Shown: piece after piece, positions 58,956-62,470 of the stretch
Numbering within the stretch: the first letter of the stretch is position 1
Layout of the letters: each line of letters starts with the position of its first letter
Source: an uncultured Candidatus Neoarthromitus sp.
Lineage (GTDB): Bacteria > Bacillota > Clostridia > Clostridiales > Clostridiaceae
Length of the DNA stretch: 62,470 nt
NCBI GenBank assembly: GCA_937890765.1
Contig: CALADQ010000025.1
Span: 1 to 62,470 of the forward strand
Direction: 5' to 3'
Notes under the pieces: model-generated
Databases searched by the model: none
Told to the model about the DNA's origin: nothing
Seen by the model: the letters and a program-made list of their open reading frames with translations, nothing else
Made by a program: the position numbers and the translations under genes

Positions 58956-59978
58956 TTACATTTTTGTAAGGTTGAAGTTTATCTTTTCGTTGCAACTCAA
59001 ATCAATAATCATTTTAGTTCCCTTACCGATTTCAGATTCAACTTTTATGTCACGATTCATTTTTGTCAAAATATTTTTACAAAGATACAAACCTATGCCA
59101 GATGATTTTTTATGTTTACGGCCGTTGTATCCAGTGAAACCTTTTTTAAATATTGAAGGTATGTCCTCACTATCAATTCCAATTCCGCTATCTTGAATTA
59201 TTAATTTTCCATTTTTAAAATAAATTTTAATCATACCTTCACGAGTATATTTCAAAGAATTTGAAATAATTTGTTCAATAACAAATTGCAACCATTTCTC
59301 ATCAGTCAAAACTTTTTCATTAATTTTTAAATACTCAAGTTTTATTTTCCTAATTATAAAAATGTTTGAATATTTTCTGATTACAGATTTTACAATTTTA
59401 TCTAAATCGTAAAAACTAAATTTCAAATCGCTTCCCATGCTGTCCATTTTTAGAAATGACAAAACCATTTCAACGTACTCTTCAATTTGAAAAATTTTAA
59501 TTTTCATTTCGTTGGAAAATTTTAAAAACTCATCATCAAAAAATTTTTCATCAATGTGTTGAAGCAAAATATTCATTGCAGAAATTGGCGTTTTAATTTG
59601 GTGAACCCAAAAACTATAATAATCTGTAATTTCATTTTTTGAAATTAAGATTTCATTTTCAAGTTTTTCCTTGTAATAAAACATCTCTTTCAAAGAATCA
59701 AACAATTGTATTTCAAAATTTTTCTTAAACTTTAAATTTAAAAATTCATTTGGAAGATGATATTTCATTTCTATCAAAAGATTATTTTGTTTTTTGTAAA
59801 AATAAAAATCAACAAACCCCACAATAAAATACAAAAACAAAATCAAAACACCTAAATACAAAATCACAAATAAATTTACATTAAAGATAAACAAAAAAAT
59901 TCCACAAAACAAAAACACAATTATCTGAAACAAAATTAATTTTAATCTATCTTTAAAATAATTTTTAAGTTCTTTCAT
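58956..59978 (-). CDS. bceS: Bce-type sensor histidine kinase
   Basis: A 340-residue intramembrane-sensing kinase. Two helices (about 13-60) with almost no extracellular loop, then the dimerisation His in SFWVHQIKTPISAMNILLQH, and the ATPase domain with N-box QFVIEQIISNSLKYTREGM, G1 IQDSGIGIDSEDIPSIFKKG and G2 SSGIGLYLCKNIL. Lacking a sensor domain, such kinases rely on the BceAB transporter to detect peptide antibiotics. It overlaps the response-regulator gene by four bases. Confidence 0.92.
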   Translation of the reverse strand: MKELKNYFKDRLKLILFQIIVFLFCGIFLFIFNVNLFVILYLGVLILFLYFIVGFVDFYFYKKQNNLLIEMKYHLPNEFLNLKFKKNFEIQLFDSLKEMFYYKEKLENEILISKNEITDYYSFWVHQIKTPISAMNILLQHIDEKFFDDEFLKFSNEMKIKIFQIEEYVEMVLSFLKMDSMGSDLKFSFYDLDKIVKSVIRKYSNIFIIRKIKLEYLKINEKVLTDEKWLQFVIEQIISNSLKYTREGMIKIYFKNGKLIIQDSGIGIDSEDIPSIFKKGFTGYNGRKHKKSSGIGLYLCKNILTKMNRDIKVESEIGKGTKMIIDLSCNEKINFNLTKM

Positions 59979-60646
59979 TTAATAAAGTATCCAATTCCTT
60001 TCTTAGTTAAAATAAAATCTTTAAGCCCAATGTCCTCAAGTTTTTTTCGCAACCTCGCCACATTAACGCTTAACGTATTATCATCTATAAAATCATCACT
60101 CTCCCAAAGCCTTTCCATAATACGCTCACGCTTAACAATTTTTTTCACATTCTCCATTAATATTTGCATTATTTTGAAATCATTTTTTGTAAGCTCAACG
60201 ACTTCCCCATCAAAAGAAAGCGTCGCATCATTTAAATTTAAAATCACTCCACTATATTCAATAACATTAAGTTGTCCAACAAAAGAAAACGCCCTTCTAA
60301 ATAACGCTTGAATTTTTGCCGTAAGAACATTTAAATCAAATGGTTTTTCAATAAAATCATCTCCTCCCATGTTTATCGCCATAACTATGTTCATATTATC
60401 GCTTGCAGAAGATAAAAACAAAATCGGTACACTTGAAATTTTTCTTATCTCTGAGCACCAATGAAAACCATTATAATAAGGAAGAATAATATCCATAATC
60501 ACAAGATGTGGACTAAACAAAACAAATTCTTCTTTTACAAATTTAAAATTTTTAACGCACGCAACATCGTAACCCCATTTAATTAAATGTTCTTTTACAA
60601 TTTCGGAAATTGTGTAATCATCTTCAATAATCATTATTTTGTACAA
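59975..60646 (-). CDS. bceR: Bce-type response regulator (OmpR family)
   Basis: A regulator of about 223 residues. The receiver domain has MIIEDDYTISEIV, the phospho-Asp in LVIMDIILPYYNGFH and the Lys in DDFIEKPFDLNVL; the OmpR-type winged helix ends RLRKKLEDIGLKDFILTKKG with the GIGYFIK hairpin. I place the start at TTG 60646 (MYKIMIIEDD), with GGTGGTGAG upstream; the frame extends to 60685. It probably activates bceAB. First of the four genes. Confidence 0.9.
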   Translation of the reverse strand: MYKIMIIEDDYTISEIVKEHLIKWGYDVACVKNFKFVKEEFVLFSPHLVIMDIILPYYNGFHWCSEIRKISSVPILFLSSASDNMNIVMAINMGGDDFIEKPFDLNVLTAKIQALFRRAFSFVGQLNVIEYSGVILNLNDATLSFDGEVVELTKNDFKIMQILMENVKKIVKRERIMERLWESDDFIDDNTLSVNVARLRKKLEDIGLKDFILTKKGIGYFIK

Positions 60647-60734
60647 CTTCTCACCACCTGAAATTAGATTAACTAATTTTAACATAAAAATTGCCGACTA
60701 GAATTTTTAAAACTCTAATCGACAAAAATAATTT

Positions 60735-62030
60735 TTACATCAATATAAAATGTGCTAAGAATATTAAAGACAATATCCACATAACAAGATTAACTTCTTT
60801 ATGACGTCGAGCGGAAACCATCATTATTGGATACAATAAAAATCCCGCTGCAATTCCTTCAGCAATAGAATAACCAAGCATCATCATTATTATAGTTGCA
60901 AATGCTGGTATAGAAGTTTCGAGATTTTTCCATTCAATATCACTTAATGAAGACGCCATTAAAACTCCAACTGTTATTAATGCTGGTGCAGTTACTGCAG
61001 GAGTAACGACAGATAAAAGTCCTGAACAGAACAACATTACAAGAAAACATATTGAAGTGAATACGGAAGACAGGCCAGTTCTTCCACCAACATTAACTCC
61101 AACCAAAGATTCTACATAAGAAGTTGTGGAAGACGTTCCTAAAACAGCACCAACTACAGTGGCAGTTGAATCTGCAAGCAAAGCACGATCGGCATTTACT
61201 AATTGACCTTTTTTGTTAACCAAACCTGCTTTAGAACCAACGGCCATTAAAGTACCAGCTGTGTCAAAAAAGTCTATGAAAAGAAATGAAAATATAACGA
61301 TTATCATATCTTTATTGAAAATCGTTGGAAGTGCAGAAAATAATGAACCGAAAGTTTGTTTAATTGAGGGTATAGGTGCGAAAACTTGAGTCGGAAGCTC
61401 AACCACTCCAAGAATTATTCCTAAAACTGCCGTTGTTACCATACCTATAAAAATCGCTGCTGGAATTTTCCTAACTAACAAAATTAAAGTTACAATAAGG
61501 CCTATTATTGTAATTAAAACATTGAAATCTGAAAAATTTCCAATTCCAACAAGGGTAGCTTCATTTTTTATAATTATTCCCGAATTTTGCAATCCAAGAA
61601 ACGCAATAAAAAAACCAATTCCTGTTCCAACAGCGTGCTTCAATGAAGTAGGAATACTATTTATAATTTTTTCCCTTAATCCTGTTAAAGATAACGCCAT
61701 AAACAATAATCCCGAAACAAAAATACCAGCCAAAGCTTGTTGCCAACTGTATCCCATAACTAAAACAACAGTATAAGCAAAAAAAGCATTCATTCCCATT
61801 CCTGGAGCTAACGCAACGGGAAAATTAGCATAAAATCCCATTATTAAAGTTCCTATTGCTGCTGCTAATATTGTCGAAGTAAATACGGCTCCCGTATCCA
61901 TTCCAGCTGCGCTTAATGTAGAAGGATTAACAAAAATAATGTAAGCCATAGACAAGAAAGTCGTTATTCCAGCTACAAATTCTTTTGAAACAGTTGAGCC
62001 TCTCTCTTCAAGTTTAAAAAATTTTTCCAT
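60735..62030 (-). CDS. Purine permease, NCS2 family (AzgA/PbuG type)
   Basis: A 431-residue NCS2 permease of the guanine/hypoxanthine group. The start ERGSTVSKEFVAGITTFLSM and YIIFVNPSTLSAAGMD are typical of AzgA/PbuG; PGMGMNAFFAYTVVLVMGYS and SFLFIDFFDTAGTLMAVGSK (with the substrate Asp/Glu region) and FASTTVVGA-like ADSTATVVGAVLGTSSTTSY follow. Thirteen to fourteen helices. It imports purine bases by proton symport. It is controlled by the guanine-class riboswitch at 62192-62258. ATG 62030 has GGAGGG upstream. Confidence 0.93.
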   Translation of the reverse strand: MEKFFKLEERGSTVSKEFVAGITTFLSMAYIIFVNPSTLSAAGMDTGAVFTSTILAAAIGTLIMGFYANFPVALAPGMGMNAFFAYTVVLVMGYSWQQALAGIFVSGLLFMALSLTGLREKIINSIPTSLKHAVGTGIGFFIAFLGLQNSGIIIKNEATLVGIGNFSDFNVLITIIGLIVTLILLVRKIPAAIFIGMVTTAVLGIILGVVELPTQVFAPIPSIKQTFGSLFSALPTIFNKDMIIVIFSFLFIDFFDTAGTLMAVGSKAGLVNKKGQLVNADRALLADSTATVVGAVLGTSSTTSYVESLVGVNVGGRTGLSSVFTSICFLVMLFCSGLLSVVTPAVTAPALITVGVLMASSLSDIEWKNLETSIPAFATIIMMMLGYSIAEGIAAGFLLYPIMMVSARRHKEVNLVMWILSLIFLAHFILM

Positions 62031-62077
62031 ATAGACTCTTACCCTCCTAAAAAATCATTTTTTTCTCTCGAGGTAAG

Positions 62078-62119
62078 TGAACAAAAAAATAAAGACCTCC
62101 AGAATAATTCTGAAAGTCT
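62078..62119 (-). terminator. Riboswitch-controlled terminator of the purine permease gene
   Basis: On the minus strand a 13-bp stem (62107-62119 with 62093-62105, three G-U pairs) is followed by TTTATTTTTTTG. It is the off state of the expression platform. An alternative AGTGGT/ACCACT pairing, joining the end of the aptamer to the sequence just before the terminator, may form the antiterminator. Confidence 0.75.
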
Positions 62120-62191
62120 CCACAGTGGTACACAAACTTATAAAAAGCATTTATAACTACAAAAATCAAAAAATGAAATGAACATGTAACC

Positions 62192-62258
62192 ACTCGTAGT
62201 CTACTCATTTACGGCGAGTAGGTAGAAACTTTCGGACCATATCTCCGATGATATACGA
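62192..62258 (-). promoter_or_regulatory. Guanine-class purine riboswitch aptamer
   Basis: The 67-base minus-strand aptamer has P1 (CTCGTAT with its partner CTACGAG), J1/2 ATCATC-like, L2 GATATGG, J2/3 GTTTCTACC, L3 GCCGTAAATGAG and J3/1 GAC. It aligns base for base with the Bacillus xpt aptamer core. The specificity base (position 74) is C at 62198, so it should bind guanine or hypoxanthine and not adenine. Confidence 0.93.
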
Positions 62259-62283
62259 GAGAAAATATTTAGTCTACCAAATA

Positions 62284-62312
62284 AATATAAAACCATTTTA
62301 ATAAAATGTCAA
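62284..62312 (-). promoter_or_regulatory. Promoter of the purine permease gene
   Basis: TTGACA (62307-62312), 17 bases, TATATT (62284-62289) on the minus strand. Transcription would start near 62277, about 20 bases before the aptamer. Confidence 0.8.
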
Positions 62313-62384
62313 CACAAAAATGGACAAGCATAAATAATAAACTTTCAACAAAAATGTAAGGCAATAATTTAAATTTCAAAACAA

Positions 62385-62412
62385 AAAGACTTCCCCACTT
62401 GAGGAAGTCTTT
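62385..62412. terminator. Terminator of an unseen gene beyond the window end
   Basis: AAAGACTTCC pairs with GGAAGTCTTT around an 8-base loop, with T-rich sequence on both sides. It probably ends a minus-strand gene beyond 62470, or isolates the riboswitch. Confidence 0.7.
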
Positions 62413-62470
62413 CAATTTTTCCGAACAAAATTATTTAAAAATAGAATAGCGTAATTTGATTTTTACGTTT

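Noticed and set aside
1..62470. tRNA or rRNA genes
   Set aside because: I saw no cloverleaf with TTCRA and CCA-type ends and no rRNA motifs on either strand, though I could not run a scanner.

Overview
The window is about 62 kb of very AT-rich DNA from a motile, endospore-forming, fermentative member of the Clostridia. The evidence for this is a flagellin, two chemotaxis receptors, four sporulation-family proteins (SpoVS, YlbJ, YqfC, YqfD), Gram-positive gene orders (pta-ackA-yceD-rpmF-plsX-acpP-rnc and yqfC-yqfD-pgpH-ybeY-dgkA-cdd-era), abundant AAGGAGG-type ribosome sites and a fused Cmk-IspH-S1 protein. A gut-dwelling, host-adapted lineage such as the segmented filamentous bacteria (Candidatus Arthromitus) would fit the composition, the lactose genes and the flagellin, but that is inference; no rRNA is present to settle it.

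Layout. 1-4480 is an accessory and decaying segment: a large beta-rich protein cut by the window edge, a broken Rpn-type gene, a broken + strand gene with a 48-residue membrane peptide, a convergent 58-residue ORF and a degraded GmrSD-type restriction gene with visibly higher G/C. 4480-11550 holds RlmD, a degenerate iron-alcohol-dehydrogenase homologue, a HAD phosphatase and two chemoreceptors. 11561-14783 is a four-gene sodium-pumping decarboxylase operon. 14949-20577 is a lactose/tagatose-6-phosphate locus in two divergent halves (lacFEG and lacRAB) around a regulatory region with two promoters and two matching operator-like sites; a GatZ/KbaZ aldolase subunit follows. Then come flagellin, an IMP dehydrogenase without CBS domains, RNase HI, Cmk-IspH-S1, MnmM, endonuclease IV and SpoVS.

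30348-53630 is mostly conserved housekeeping DNA on the minus strand: RNase III, ACP, PlsX, L32, YceD, AckA and Pta; then TmcAL and YlbJ on the plus strand; then the asp23-recG-rsmD-coaD run; L28; an orphan LytTR regulator; a stand-alone TipAS-like domain; the era-to-yqfC run; and MutS2. 53769-56132 is again accessory: a secreted protein of unknown function that is out of frame with its own signal peptide at a run of six G, followed by a roughly 690-base gene-free region. That region carries a good promoter, several hairpins, one sequence closely resembling a type I-C CRISPR repeat, and a terminator. 56133-60685 is a Bce-type peptide-antibiotic detoxification module (response regulator, sensor kinase, ABC ATPase, permease). 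The window ends with a purine permease controlled by a complete guanine-class purine riboswitch with promoter, aptamer and terminator.

Functional links: lactose is taken up and phosphorylated by LacEF, hydrolysed by LacG and isomerised by LacAB towards tagatose-6-P; acetyl-CoA is turned into ATP by Pta-AckA; the decarboxylase can convert decarboxylation energy into a sodium gradient; and the riboswitch-controlled permease with GuaB handles purine supply.
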